DNA of 64,000 bases from NCBI GenBank assembly GCA_039696685.1, contig CP155566.1, positions 2,542,001 through 2,606,000 on the forward strand, written 5' to 3'. The notes beneath the pieces are model-generated. The model did not search any database. It was not told the origin of the DNA and saw only the letters and a program-made list of their open reading frames with translations. This DNA is from Vibrio sp. CDRSL-10 TSBA (lineage in GTDB: Bacteria > Pseudomonadota > Gammaproteobacteria > Enterobacterales > Vibrionaceae). This document shows, piece after piece, positions 30,505-40,936 of the stretch (position 1 is the first letter of the stretch; the number at the start of each line of letters is the position of its first letter). The position numbers and the translations under genes were made by a program.

Positions 30505-30735
30505 GTTCTGGCAGGCAGGCCACGTACCGATTGTGCGCGCAACAGCACCTGATGAATCATAAAAAAACCCATGATCAACAACCTTGCCACACGCACTGCT
30601 TTCTCCCCCCGAAAAGGCAGTTCGCGCGCCGCGCCACTCCCTACAAGTAAACGCGACTATGCTCAAGATGTTGCCATGGGTAACTGGCTATGAAAAACCG
30701 AAAATCATCGCCGGGGCATTAGCACCGGCAGCTTA
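30505..30735. other. Gap between galR and galK ends
   Basis: I see no gene here. In particular there is no galM (aldose epimerase) after galK, where many gamma-proteobacteria have it. A weak GCCGG...CCCGGC hairpin near 30710 may terminate galK. Confidence 0.45.
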
Positions 30736-31894
30736 TCAACACTCGACCAGGCCGGCCCCTGCTTTGGCTTGGCAGACATAAATACTCTCTTTCAGTCCGG
30801 TCGCGGCCTGGTATTGCTGCGCGACGGCGACGTTAACGGCGTCCACCAGCGCAGGTGGAACCAGCGCAACCACACAACCGCCAAAACCACCACCGGTCAT
30901 ACGCACGCCGCCCTGTGTACCGATCACCTGTTTTACAATGTCGACCAGCGTATCAATTTCACTCACGGTGATTTCAAAATCATCACGCATTGAAGCATGG
31001 GACTCGGCCATCAGTTTCCCCAACTCCACCATGTCTGCATTACGCAGCGCCTGCGCCGCCTGCAGAGTCCGGGCATTTTCGCTGATCACATGACGGGCGC
31101 GCTTGGCCACCATTTCATCGAGCCCGGCACCGCGGGCATTAAACTGCTCCATACTGACATCACGCAGAGCTTTAACACCGAACCACTGCGCGGCCTGCTC
31201 ACACTGCTGACGACGGGTGTTATATTCGCTGTCGACCAGCCCGCGCTGCTTGTTGGAGTTAATGATCACAACGGCCATATCCTGCGGCATTGAAACCGCC
31301 TCGGTTTCCAGGCTGCGGCAATCAATCAGCAGAGCATGATTATCCTCGCCCTGAGCGGAAATCAGCTGGTCCATAATGCCGCAGTTACAGCCGACAAATT
31401 CGTTTTCTGCCTGCTGACCATTAAGCGCAATCTCAGCTTGTGACAGCGGCAACTGATACAGCTCTTTAAAGGTCTGACCGATCACCACTTCCAGTGCCGC
31501 TGAGGAACTCAGCCCTGCCCCCTGTGGAACGTTGCCGCTGACCGCCAGATCAATCCCGCGGAAAATCTGACCGCGCTCGCGCAGGCAAAGCACAACACCA
31601 CGGATGTAGTTGGCCCACATTTTGTCATCCACAAAACGGATATCACCGTCGAGGGTAAATTCGTCCATCTGGTTGTCGTAGTCACAGGCAACGACACGTA
31701 CTACATTGTCATCGCGTTTTTTCGCCGCCACGACAGTCTGATAGTCGATGGCGCACGGCAGTACAAAGCCGTCATTGTAATCGGTATGTTCACCGATCAG
31801 GTTGACCCGCCCCGGAGCTTGAATAATATGGCTTGGCTGACAGCCGAAACGCGGCGTGAAAAGACGCGCTTACCGTGTGTTTAAGATCAGACAT
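30736..31894 (-). CDS. galK: Galactokinase GalK (frame break at 31847-31849)
   Basis: About 385 residues after correction. The galactokinase signature follows the break ([15 protein letters not shown]). The GHMP ATP-binding motif [16 protein letters not shown] and the C-terminal [12 protein letters not shown] are present. It phosphorylates galactose to galactose-1-phosphate. The frame breaks at residue about 16, where GTTC of the coding strand appears as GTTTC; the corrected start is [23 protein letters not shown] 31894 was chosen over the adjacent 31897 to give the family N-terminus. It is the third gene of galETK. Confidence 0.93.
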
Positions 31895-31948
31895 CATTAA
31901 ATTCTCTTTGGTTAAAGACGGCGCTTGAAAGCACGCCGTACCGACTAA

Positions 31949-33004
31949 TCAGGCTTGTTCTTTATAGTGGATGTCCGCGACATCACGCAGACGCTGCGCC
32001 GCCTGTTCCGCGGTCAGATCACGCTGAGTTTCAGCCAGCATTTCATAACCGACCATGAACTTACGCACTGTGGCGCTGCGCAGCAGAGGCGGATAGAACA
32101 GTGCATGTAACTGCCAGTGTTCGATATCGGTTCCGGCGCTGAAAAACGGCGCATAATGCCAGCCCATCGAATACGGGAAAGAGCACTGGAACAGGTTATC
32201 GTAACGACTGGTCAGTTTTTTAATTGCCAGCGCCAGATCATCACGTTGCTCATCGCTCAGTTCATTCATGCGCCGAACATGGGTCTTGGGCAGCAGCATG
32301 GTTTCAAACGGCCAGGCAGCCCAGTAAGGCACCAGTGCCACCCAGTGCTCTGTTTCCACCACGATGCGTGAACCGTCAGCCAGCTCTGCCTGAACATAAT
32401 CCACCAGCAGGTTAGTACCGTGTTGCTGGTAATAGGCTTTGAGGTTGGCTTCTTTACGCTCAATTTCATTGGGTAAGAAGCTGTTGGCCCAAATCTGGCC
32501 ATGCGGGTGTGGCTGCGAACACCCCATGGTTTCACCCTTGTTCTCAAACGCCTGCACCCAGAGGTACTCTTTACCCAGCTCTTCAATCTGCTCATTCCAG
32601 GTATCAATCACGGCGCGAATTCCGGCAACCGGAAGCTCCGGCAGGGTTTTGCTGTGATCCGGAGAAAAGCAAATTACCCGGCTCAAACCGGTCACACCCT
32701 GAATTTTAAACAGCGGACTGTCCGACTGCGGAGCTTGCGGTGAATCCGTCATTAACGCCGCAAAATCATTATTGAACACATAAGTCCCCGAATAATCCGG
32801 GTTCACATCGCCCGAAATCCGGGCGTTGGTCGGACAGAGAAAACAGTGCTGATCATAGCTCGGTAACAGGGCGGTAGACGGTGTTTCGTCCTGACCGCTC
32901 CACGGGCGCTTGGCACGATGGGGAGAGACCAATACCCATTGTCCGGTCAGAGGGTTATAGCGACGGTGCGGATGATCCACCGGATTAAATTCAATATTTG
33001 TCAT
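31949..33004 (-). CDS. galT: Galactose-1-phosphate uridylyltransferase GalT
   Basis: 351 residues, full length, intact. The active-site HPHGQIW motif with the nucleophilic His is present, as are zinc-site residues in the N-terminal part (CFLCPTN). It swaps UMP between UDP-glucose and galactose-1-phosphate. It lies 29 bases after galE and 54 before galK in the same operon. Confidence 0.96.
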   Translation of the reverse strand: MTNIEFNPVDHPHRRYNPLTGQWVLVSPHRAKRPWSGQDETPSTALLPSYDQHCFLCPTNARISGDVNPDYSGTYVFNNDFAALMTDSPQAPQSDSPLFKIQGVTGLSRVICFSPDHSKTLPELPVAGIRAVIDTWNEQIEELGKEYLWVQAFENKGETMGCSQPHPHGQIWANSFLPNEIERKEANLKAYYQQHGTNLLVDYVQAELADGSRIVVETEHWVALVPYWAAWPFETMLLPKTHVRRMNELSDEQRDDLALAIKKLTSRYDNLFQCSFPYSMGWHYAPFFSAGTDIEHWQLHALFYPPLLRSATVRKFMVGYEMLAETQRDLTAEQAAQRLRDVADIHYKEQA

Positions 33005-33033
33005 CTGTGATTACCTAAACAATGTATGGGCCG

Positions 33034-34051
33034 TTAGTCCTGATAACCTTGCGGGTTTTGTGACTGCCAGCGCCAGGTATCTCTGGTCATTTCAGCCACA
33101 CTGCGTGTTGCCTGCCAGCCCAGTTGCTGAAGGGCTTTGTCGGTACTGGCCCAGCATTCGGCAATATCACCGGGACGACGCGGGCAGATCTCATAAGGTA
33201 CCGGCTGACCACATGCATCGCTGAACGCCTTGACCATATCCAGCACACTAGACCCTTTACCAGTACCGAGGTTAAAAATATGCAACCCGGCCTCAGAGCC
33301 GACTTTATCCAGTGCCGCAATATGGCCATCGGCCAGATCCATCACATGGATATAGTCACGCACACCGGTACCGTCAGGCGTGGCATAGTCATCACCGAAC
33401 ACCGCCAGTTTGTCACGGCGCCCGACGGCAACCTGGGCAATAAATGGCATCAGGTTGTTGGGAATGCCTTGCGGGTCTTCGCCCATGCTGCCAGACGGGT
33501 GAGCACCGACCGGATTGAAATAACGCAGCAGAGTGATACTCCAGTCCGGCTCAGCGGCAAACAGATCCGTCAGACACTGTTCCACCATGTATTTGCTGCG
33601 TCCGTACGGATTGGTGGTGGCACCGGTCGGAGACGATTCAGTGATCGGCACTTGTTGCGGGTCGCCGTATACTGTCGCAGATGAACTGAAGACCAGGCTT
33701 TTCACTCCGGCTTTGCGCATACTGCGCAGCAGAAACCAGCGTGCCGTTAACATTATTGTCGTAATACTCAATCGGTTTGCTGACCGATTCCCCGACCGCT
33801 TTCAGACCAGCAAAATGGACTACCGCCTTGACTGACGTCTGGGCAAACACCGAATCCAAAAACTCTTCATCGCGAACATCGCCGACAAAGAAACGCGGGC
33901 GCACGCCGGTCAACGCTTCTATCCGGTTAAGTACTTCTGCCTTGGCATTACACAGATTATCGACAATCACCGGCGTCATACCGGCCGCTATCATCTGTAC
34001 ACATGTGTGGCTGCCGATGTATCCCATACCACCTGTAATAAGAACGTTCAC
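33034..34051 (-). CDS. galE: UDP-glucose 4-epimerase GalE (frame break at 33733-33735)
   Basis: About 338 residues after correction, the same as in enterics. The Rossmann motif [11 protein letters not shown] is at the N-terminus and the catalytic YGRSK (Tyr-x-x-x-Lys) lies downstream of the break. The frame breaks where GTTC of the coding strand appears as GTTTC; the corrected join is [19 protein letters not shown]. The start codon is GTG at 34051 with GAGGTG before it. First gene of galETK, under the GalR operator at 34138. Confidence 0.93.
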
Positions 34052-34137
34052 CTGTCACCTCTTGTTCGTTGTCTGTTGACTATGGGTTGCAGTTTATCCT
34101 CAATCTAAGCGCACTTTCTGTGACTCTGCTCTCAAGG

Positions 34138-34152
34138 TGTAAACGTTTCCAC
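34138..34152 (-). promoter_or_regulatory. GalR-type operator before galETK
   Basis: TGTAAACGTTTCCAC on the plus strand is the exact reverse complement of the operator before sglT. It lies 87 bases upstream of the galE start. Co-repression of uptake and metabolism is the natural reading. Confidence 0.87.
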
Positions 34153-34381
34153 AAATTTGGCAATAAATGGCTTAAGGAAAAACTGGGAGTGTTAAAACAA
34201 GGGGTCAGGAAAAGAGATAGCGTTTTCACCACCATACTTATCAGAGTCGTTAAACAGGCTTTACTCAGCGTCTCGGGGCAGAGTCCGGGCGCTCTTATCT
34301 GCGAAGAAACGACTAGCAGGACGGACACCCTAAAACCCCCTAAAGGGGACACACACCATAAACACGGCAACGGCGGAAATG
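34153..34381. other. Non-coding stretch between the gal operator and the next gene's terminator
   Basis: No convincing gene on either strand. A small CCCCTAAAGGGG palindrome occurs near 34338. Confidence 0.4.
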
Positions 34382-34413
34382 AAAAAAATGCGCCGTCCTG
34401 GCGGACGACGCAT
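34382..34413 (-). terminator. Intrinsic terminator of the small winged-helix gene
   Basis: Minus-strand ATGCGTCGTCC, loop GCCA, GGACGGCGCAT followed by seven T. The stem is 11 bp with one T-G pair. Confidence 0.88.
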
Positions 34414-34441
34414 CTTGGTCGGGTCGGACTAGCGACCGTGT

Positions 34442-34729
34442 TCAGGCACTGAAACCCAGACTGGCAGCGATAGCCGTTTTGCGATCCAGTACCCACTGAC
34501 TGTCGAACGGCCCCCAATCAGACAGCTGGTAATAGCCATCGTTATGACGTCGGCCATCCTGAATGAACATCAATTCAATACCGATCCCCGGCAGTGCTTT
34601 GATCACATCCTGGATAGTACGCCGCGGCCAACCGGTCTTCTCAATCAGTTTGGGAACATTCGGTCGCTCAAGACTCTCCACCAGCAAGGCTAAATACAGG
34701 CGCCTTGCAAATACAGGACTCAATTCCAT
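34442..34729 (-). CDS. Small winged helix-turn-helix protein
   Basis: 95 residues from ATG 34729, which has a strong TAGGAGG site 6 bases upstream. The sequence VPKLIEKTGWPRRTIQDVIKAL is a clear helix-turn-helix, and the rest (GIELMFIQDGRRHNDGYYQL) suits a wing. No effector domain is visible. It may be a local DNA-binding protein; the target is unknown. It is divergent from the arsC-like/dapE operon. Confidence 0.75.
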   Translation of the reverse strand: MELSPVFARRLYLALLVESLERPNVPKLIEKTGWPRRTIQDVIKALPGIGIELMFIQDGRRHNDGYYQLSDWGPFDSQWVLDRKTAIAASLGFSA

Positions 34730-34931
34730 TGATAACCTCCTAATTATGCTAAGCACATTATTTCTGTTTTGCAGCTCAAGGTGTTGAGTTCGATCAATAA
34801 CTCGCTAATCGCCACCGCCCAGTGAATAATTTTTCAATTCACGAAAATAGTTTCATCACACTTTTGTCAGAAGGAAGCCTTCCTGTTACGATTTGGCAAA
34901 CATCATAATAAGCAGTATTCAAAGGATTCCT

Positions 34932-35279
34932 ATGACCATCACTATGTACGGTATTCCCAATTGCGACACGATTAAAAAAGCACGCAAATGGCTCGAAGCA
35001 CAAGGTGTGGATTATCAGTTTCACGACTATCGTAAAGATGGCGTCAACGCTGATCTGGTGAGCGAATTTTGTCAGGCTCTCGGCTGGGAAAATGTGCTCA
35101 ACAAACGTGGCACTACCTATCGTCAACTGACACAAGAACAGAAAGATAGTCTTAATCAGGACAACGCTATCCCTTTGCTGGTTGAACAACCAGCGATGAT
35201 CAAGCGCCCGGTTCTGCGTGTCGATGGTCAGCTCCATATCGGTTTTAAAGCCGAACAATACGCTTCTCTTTTCTCTTAA
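34932..35279 (+). CDS. ArsC/Spx-family protein YffB-like
   Basis: 115 residues. The thioredoxin-fold N-terminus (MTITMYGIPNCDTIKKARKWLE) has a single Cys in PNCDTIKKA, as in the YffB branch of the ArsC/Spx family. The start is at ATG 34932. In enterics yffB precedes dapE, as here (18 bases before dapE). The biochemical role is unclear; arsenate reduction is unlikely because a separate ArsC is at 46092. Confidence 0.82.
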   Translation: MTITMYGIPNCDTIKKARKWLEAQGVDYQFHDYRKDGVNADLVSEFCQALGWENVLNKRGTTYRQLTQEQKDSLNQDNAIPLLVEQPAMIKRPVLRVDGQLHIGFKAEQYASLFS

Positions 35280-35296
35280 ATACAAGGATTTCAAGG

Positions 35297-36431
<1,135 letters not shown>

Positions 36432-36435
<4 letters not shown>

Positions 36436-37115
36436 TGACTGCGGAGCAGCTGACCGGGCAAACCGAGTCACACCTGACCGAAGTCGTGGTGGGCCAGAAA
36501 GCCTTTCTGGTCCACCCACAGGTCAGCGCCGATTTACTGGCGTTGAAACAAGCTGCCGATGCGGCCGGCTTTAATTTCAATATTGCCAGCGGTTTTCGCT
36601 CGTTTGAACGTCAGCTCGCGATCTGGAACCGTAAGATGAACGGCGAAGCGGTGATCCGCGATGCCGATAATCAGCCGTTAGATACGGCGCGGTTATCGCA
36701 AGGTGAAAAGGCGCAGGCTATCCTGCGCTGGTCCGCCCTGCCCGGCGGCAGCCGTCATCATTGGGGCAGTGATTTTGACGTTTTTGATCGTCATGCCCTG
36801 CCCGAGGGACAAACGCTGCAACTTGAGCCCTGGGAGTACTTAGAAGCCCATCAGCGGCCTTTTTATCAATGGCTGCAACGCAACCTGCACCGCTTCGGCT
36901 TCTTTTTCCCCTACCAGCAACATGGCTCCGGAGTGGCATTTGAACCCTGGCATATCAGCCACCGTACGACCGCACGTGAATGTCTGAGTGCTCTCACGCC
37001 GCAGATGCTGGATCAGCAGTTAGAACAGGCGCCCATTTTGGCGAAACAGTGGGTGCGCGAACACCTCAATCAGATCTACACTCAATATATTATCCATATT
37101 TGCGATAGTGACTGA
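36432..37115 (+). CDS. M15-family D-alanyl-D-alanine carboxypeptidase (LdcB/VanY-like)
   Basis: 227 residues starting in ATGATG that overlaps the dapE stop. The zinc motif [10 protein letters not shown] (His and Asp ligands) and the EPWH motif (Glu catalytic, His ligand) identify the LAS/M15 peptidase family. There is no clear signal peptide at this start, so it could act in the cytoplasm on recycled muropeptides or use an unrecognised export route. It is co-transcribed with dapE, which suits a peptidoglycan role. Confidence 0.83.
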
Positions 37116-37116
37116 G

Positions 37117-37362
37117 ATGATAGACTTCTTACTCAATCCCTGGGTTATCACCCTGCTGGTGATCTTTGTGTTCGTGGGCAATATTGCCGCATTGAAACAG
37201 ACGGCCAATACGGTCAAGTTCGGTGAAAAGCGGCCAAAAAGCGAGCTCGACAAGCTCAATGAACTGGATAAAGCGCGCCACGGAGAACCAGCAGCGCAGC
37301 CCGGCTCAGCACAAGACCAGGCCAGTGAGGATAAACGCTCACACCGTGATAAAGTGCAGTAA
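37117..37362 (+). CDS. DUF2897 small membrane protein
   Basis: 81 residues from ATG 37117 (an in-frame GTG at 37108 is the alternative). An N-terminal membrane helix (WVITLLVIFVFVGNIAAL) is followed by a charged soluble tail. It resembles the DUF2897 family of Vibrio and relatives; function unknown. It is the last gene of the dapE operon. Confidence 0.72.
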   Translation: MIDFLLNPWVITLLVIFVFVGNIAALKQTANTVKFGEKRPKSELDKLNELDKARHGEPAAQPGSAQDQASEDKRSHRDKVQ

Positions 37363-37380
37363 TAAAGTGCAATGACAGTA

Positions 37381-37406
37381 AAAAGGGACGCGTCAGCGTC
37401 CCTTTT
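37381..37406. terminator. Bidirectional terminator between DUF2897 and bamC
   Basis: AAAAGGGACGC, loop GTCA, GCGTCCCTTTT serves both convergent transcripts. Confidence 0.88.
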
Positions 37407-37439
37407 GTTTTTAATCACGATGTCACGCTCATAAAGGCT

Positions 37440-38469
37440 TTATTGCGCTTTACTACGCTCTGAAATCGCCGCCAGCACCGGCATCATCTCTTTCAACAGC
37501 GCTTCTTCAACCGGTTTACCCGCTGAATCTGTCACGTTGATTGACGTGCGGTTACCCAAATCACCAAACAGGAAGGTGTAAGTACCAGCCTTAAGATTCA
37601 TTGGTTTCACACCGATTTGCTGCCAGAAACTCATCATCCGGCGCGGCATATTTAGCCTTGATCGTACCTTGCGACTGGTTACGTTCTTCCAGAGTAAAGC
37701 CCATTCGAGGCAGCAACTCCGGCAGTCGAGGCCACAAAACATTATAAGGAGAGCGAGCAATAATGACCGGGAAGCCACTGCGGTCAGCACCCATAGAGAT
37801 CGGGATCTGTTTCACCAGCTCCTGAGCTTTACGCTCCGCTTCCGCACGCACTTCCTGATCGTAACGAGCGGTCACCAGGTTGGTCATCAACACGCTATAA
37901 CGTTCTTTATTAGTCATAGAGACCGCCTGACGTTCACCAGCCTGTTGCCAGTCGACCAGGGCAACCGAGAAACCGTAACGGTTATTCGCTTCAACCCGGC
38001 TCAGCTCGTAACGGCTGCCGATTTCGGCATCTTCATCTTCCGAGACCCAGTTCACCCAGTCGGTTTCAACTTGGGTGTCTGATTGCTGACGCGCTTTGAT
38101 TTTATGCTCACGCATCATCATCAGCGCAGTCTGCCACACTTGATCGGCTTCATCTTTACGGATCATCCACAAAGTGACTTTGCCATTCTGGCTTTCGGCT
38201 CTGGCGCCCGGAATCAGTTCCAGCACCTGTTGCGGAGGACGAATATCGACCACAGTGCCGACACCACCTTTGAAATCACCTTGAGGAATATCGTAATCGG
38301 GATAAAACTGCGGCGTTGCCCCTTCCGGCAATGCCCACTGTTTAAAATCTTTGGTCTCTAGATAGGCAAAATCATCTTTGGCCTGGCGGCGTTGCGTTGG
38401 GCTGCTTGAACAGGCACTCAACACCAAAACAGCCAGTGACCCAACCACCAGCTGACGCGATAACTTCAT
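37440..38469 (-). CDS. bamC: Outer-membrane assembly lipoprotein BamC (frame break at 37627-37629)
   Basis: About 342 residues. A lipoprotein signal (MKLSRQLVVGSLAVLVLSAC, lipobox LSAC) is followed by the conserved unstructured stretch and two helix-grip domains. BamC belongs to the BAM complex that inserts beta-barrel proteins. The frame breaks near the C-terminus, where GTTC of the coding strand appears as GTTTC; the corrected join is DDEFWQQIGVKPMNLKAGTY. It follows dapA by 57 bases, the usual dapA-bamC order. Confidence 0.9.
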
Positions 38470-38526
38470 TGAAACTCCTAAAATGTACCGGGGTATGAAA
38501 ACCCCGGCATTGTACTGGATAGTGCC

Positions 38527-39405
38527 TTAGAAAATACAGGCTTCTGTCATTGCTTGGGCAACAAGTGGACGAGCTTGTTCAGAGAGTTCCGTTAAAGGTA
38601 GACGCAGATCACCTTCTGCAATCAGACCCATTTTGTGAGCCGCCCATTTAACCGGAATCGGACTGGACTCAACAAACAGACCTTTGTGCAGCGCCATCAG
38701 ACGCTGGTTAATCACTTCAGCTTCTTCAAACTTACCTTCCAGCGCCAGACGCATCATTTTTGCCATGTCTGCAGCTGCAACGTTGTTGGTCACCGAAATG
38801 ACCCCCTGACCACCCAGTTTTACAAACTCGAGGCCGGTCGCGTCGTCACCACTGAGCAGATCGAAATCTTTACCACACAGTTCACGGTGCAGGGCAACAC
38901 GGCTCAAATCACCTGTTGCATCTTTGAGTGCGACAATGTTTTTTAGTTCCGCAACACGAGCCACTGTTTCTGGTTTCATGTCAACCGCTGTACGGCCAGG
39001 TACGTTGTAAAGGATAACCGGAACGTCGGTTTCCTGAGAAATCACTTTGTAATGCTGATACAAACCTTCCTGAGTCGGCTTGTTGTAGTACGGCGTCACA
39101 CTCAGGTAACCTGAGATGCCGGTATTATTCAGTAGTCGGCTGAACGTCACTGATTCATGGGTTGCATTCGCACCAGTGCCCGCAATGACCGGAATACGCC
39201 CGTCGGAAAACTCAACGGTTTTCTCCACAACTTTGACATGCTCTTCGATCGAGAGGGTGGCTGATTCACCGGTTGTTCCCACAGAAACAATTCCGTCAGT
39301 GCCAGCATCGATATGGTAATCGACCAGCTTTTTCAGGCTACGATAATCGACCTCACCGTCTGAATTAAAAGGTGTAATTAACGCGACGATACTTCCTGAA
39401 AACAT
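38527..39405 (-). CDS. dapA: 4-Hydroxy-tetrahydrodipicolinate synthase DapA
   Basis: 292 residues from ATG 39405 ([13 protein letters not shown]), the standard length. The Schiff-base Lys is in VALKDATGD, and the YNVPGRT segment contains the active-site Tyr. It condenses pyruvate with aspartate semialdehyde at the entry to lysine and DAP synthesis. The frame is intact. Confidence 0.95.
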   Translation of the reverse strand: MFSGSIVALITPFNSDGEVDYRSLKKLVDYHIDAGTDGIVSVGTTGESATLSIEEHVKVVEKTVEFSDGRIPVIAGTGANATHESVTFSRLLNNTGISGYLSVTPYYNKPTQEGLYQHYKVISQETDVPVILYNVPGRTAVDMKPETVARVAELKNIVALKDATGDLSRVALHRELCGKDFDLLSGDDATGLEFVKLGGQGVISVTNNVAAADMAKMMRLALEGKFEEAEVINQRLMALHKGLFVESSPIPVKWAAHKMGLIAEGDLRLPLTELSEQARPLVAQAMTEACIF

Positions 39406-39842
39406 GTCTATCTCCCTAGATTGATAACTCTTGCATGGTACTGCATGGCGCTTGAAAAACACAAGGGGGGCAAACCGCTTAAATAGCCCTTATGAGTGAA
39501 TATTTATCAGATGTCAGACTTTAGACTAATTCTATTCTGTACTGTGCTTTATACACAGTACAAATCACCGGATGTCAAACGGTGGTCATTTGTGCCCAAA
39601 GACAACCCTTTCTGCGCTCGATGCGAACCGCAACTTGGTAAAGGCTCTATGCCTGCTTTCCCGACTGTATCATGAAATCACAGCATGCAAAGGATAATTG
39701 TCGCGTTATAGAGGGTTTATTTTTATCACTTTCGGCTATGTTAAAATAACGCTTTGTCACCGCACAGAAAAAGACGTTTTGGTGCGCTTTCTCTATACTT
39801 TAACTGTGTTAACATGCCGGAAAAATTCAGCGAAGTGATGCT
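39406..39842. other. Intergenic region between dapA and gcvR
   Basis: 437 bases with no gene. It must hold the divergent promoters of dapA and gcvR. A perfect inverted repeat with 9-bp arms (TGTACTGTG, 7 bases, CACAGTACA) is at 39538-39562. TATACT near 39793 could be the gcvR -10. Confidence 0.5.
39538..39562. repeat. Perfect inverted repeat in the dapA-gcvR gap
   Basis: TGTACTGTG, CTTTATA, CACAGTACA. There is no T-run, so an operator or RNA hairpin is more likely than a terminator. Confidence 0.65.
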
Positions 39843-40385
39843 ATGACTCAACATTTAGTAATTACCGCAGTAGGAAGCGACCGACCAGGTATCTGTAATC
39901 AGGTGATCAAACTGGTGACTCAGGCCGGATGCAATATCATCGACAGTCGTATTGCCTTGTTCGGAAACGAATTTACCCTGATTATGTTAGTGTCGGGCAA
40001 TGCCAACAGTGTCACTCGGGTGGAAACCTTGCTGCCGTTACTCGGGCAGGAGCAGGAGCTGATCACCATGATGAAACGCACCTCACCTCATGTGAGCCAA
40101 AACAACGCTTACATCGTAGACATTTACGTTGAGTCCGATGACAAGCCCGGGCTGACTGAAAAGTTCACCCAGTTTTTTGCCGAACGTAATATCGGTATGG
40201 CCTCACTCAGTGCCCAGACCATCGATAAGCAAAAACTTGAAAGTGAACACGACCAGTTCCAGCTCGCGATCACCGCTCATGTGGACGGTAATTGTAATCT
40301 GATGCAACTGCAGGAAGATTTTGATGCGGTATGCGATCAATTACAGGTCAAAGGCTCACTGAACTTTATTAAAAACAGTCTCTGA
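39843..40385 (+). CDS. gcvR: Glycine cleavage system transcriptional repressor GcvR
   Basis: 180 residues with two ACT domains: VITAVGSDRPGICNQVIKLV at the start, and YIVDIYVESDDKPGLTEKFTQFF at about residue 93. GcvR binds GcvA in the presence of purines and blocks activation of glycine cleavage genes. It precedes bcp, as in enterics. The frame is intact. Confidence 0.87.
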   Translation: MTQHLVITAVGSDRPGICNQVIKLVTQAGCNIIDSRIALFGNEFTLIMLVSGNANSVTRVETLLPLLGQEQELITMMKRTSPHVSQNNAYIVDIYVESDDKPGLTEKFTQFFAERNIGMASLSAQTIDKQKLESEHDQFQLAITAHVDGNCNLMQLQEDFDAVCDQLQVKGSLNFIKNSL

Positions 40386-40403
40386 AAAGCAATAAAAGGA
40401 AGG

Positions 40404-40880
40404 ATGATGAATACACTAACCGCAGGCTCACCAGCGCCGGCTTTTGCGCTTCCCGATCAGGATGGTAATACGGTCTCTTTGTCTGACTTTGCCGGTAAAA
40501 AAGTGCTGTTCTACTTTTACCCGAAAGCCATGACTCCGGGCTGTACCGTCCAGGCCCAGGGAATGCGTGATGTCAAAGCAGACCTGGATGCGCACAATGT
40601 GGTCGTTCTGGGTGTCAGCATTGATCCGGTCAAACGTCTGGGCAAATTCATTGAACGCGACAACCTCAACTTCACGCTGCTGTCAGATGAAGACCATGCC
40701 GTAGCTGAACAGTTTGGCGTATGGGGCGAGAAAAAATTCATGGGCAAGGTGTACGATGGCCTGCACCGTATCAGTTTTCTGATTGATGAAAACGGCACAA
40801 TTGAACATGTATTTAATAAGTTCAAAACCAAAGATCATCACGAGGTAGTACTTAATTACCTCAATGAGAAAAATGCATAA
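40404..40880 (+). CDS. bcp: Thioredoxin-dependent peroxiredoxin Bcp, single-cysteine form
   Basis: 158 residues. The peroxidatic Cys lies in YPKAMTPGCTVQAQGMRD. The resolving Cys of the Escherichia coli protein, five residues later (CTVQAC), is Gln here, and its other Cys (HQVCEQF) is Ala. This protein should therefore work as a 1-Cys peroxiredoxin. It reduces hydrogen and organic peroxides. It follows gcvR by 18 bases. Confidence 0.92.
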   Translation: MMNTLTAGSPAPAFALPDQDGNTVSLSDFAGKKVLFYFYPKAMTPGCTVQAQGMRDVKADLDAHNVVVLGVSIDPVKRLGKFIERDNLNFTLLSDEDHAVAEQFGVWGEKKFMGKVYDGLHRISFLIDENGTIEHVFNKFKTKDHHEVVLNYLNEKNA

Positions 40881-40886
40881 ATAGTC

Positions 40887-40917
40887 AAAGGGCCAGTCAC
40901 AAGACTGGCCCTTTTTT
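40887..40917. terminator. Terminator after bcp (also convergent with the chemoreceptor gene)
   Basis: AAAGGGCCAGT, loop, ACTGGCCC then six T. Confidence 0.88.
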
Positions 40918-40936
40918 GTATGAAGCTTTACACGAT

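Noticed and set aside
34080..34517. ORFs in both directions upstream of galE
   Set aside because: No ribosome sites or family resemblance; the region holds a GalR operator and a terminator.
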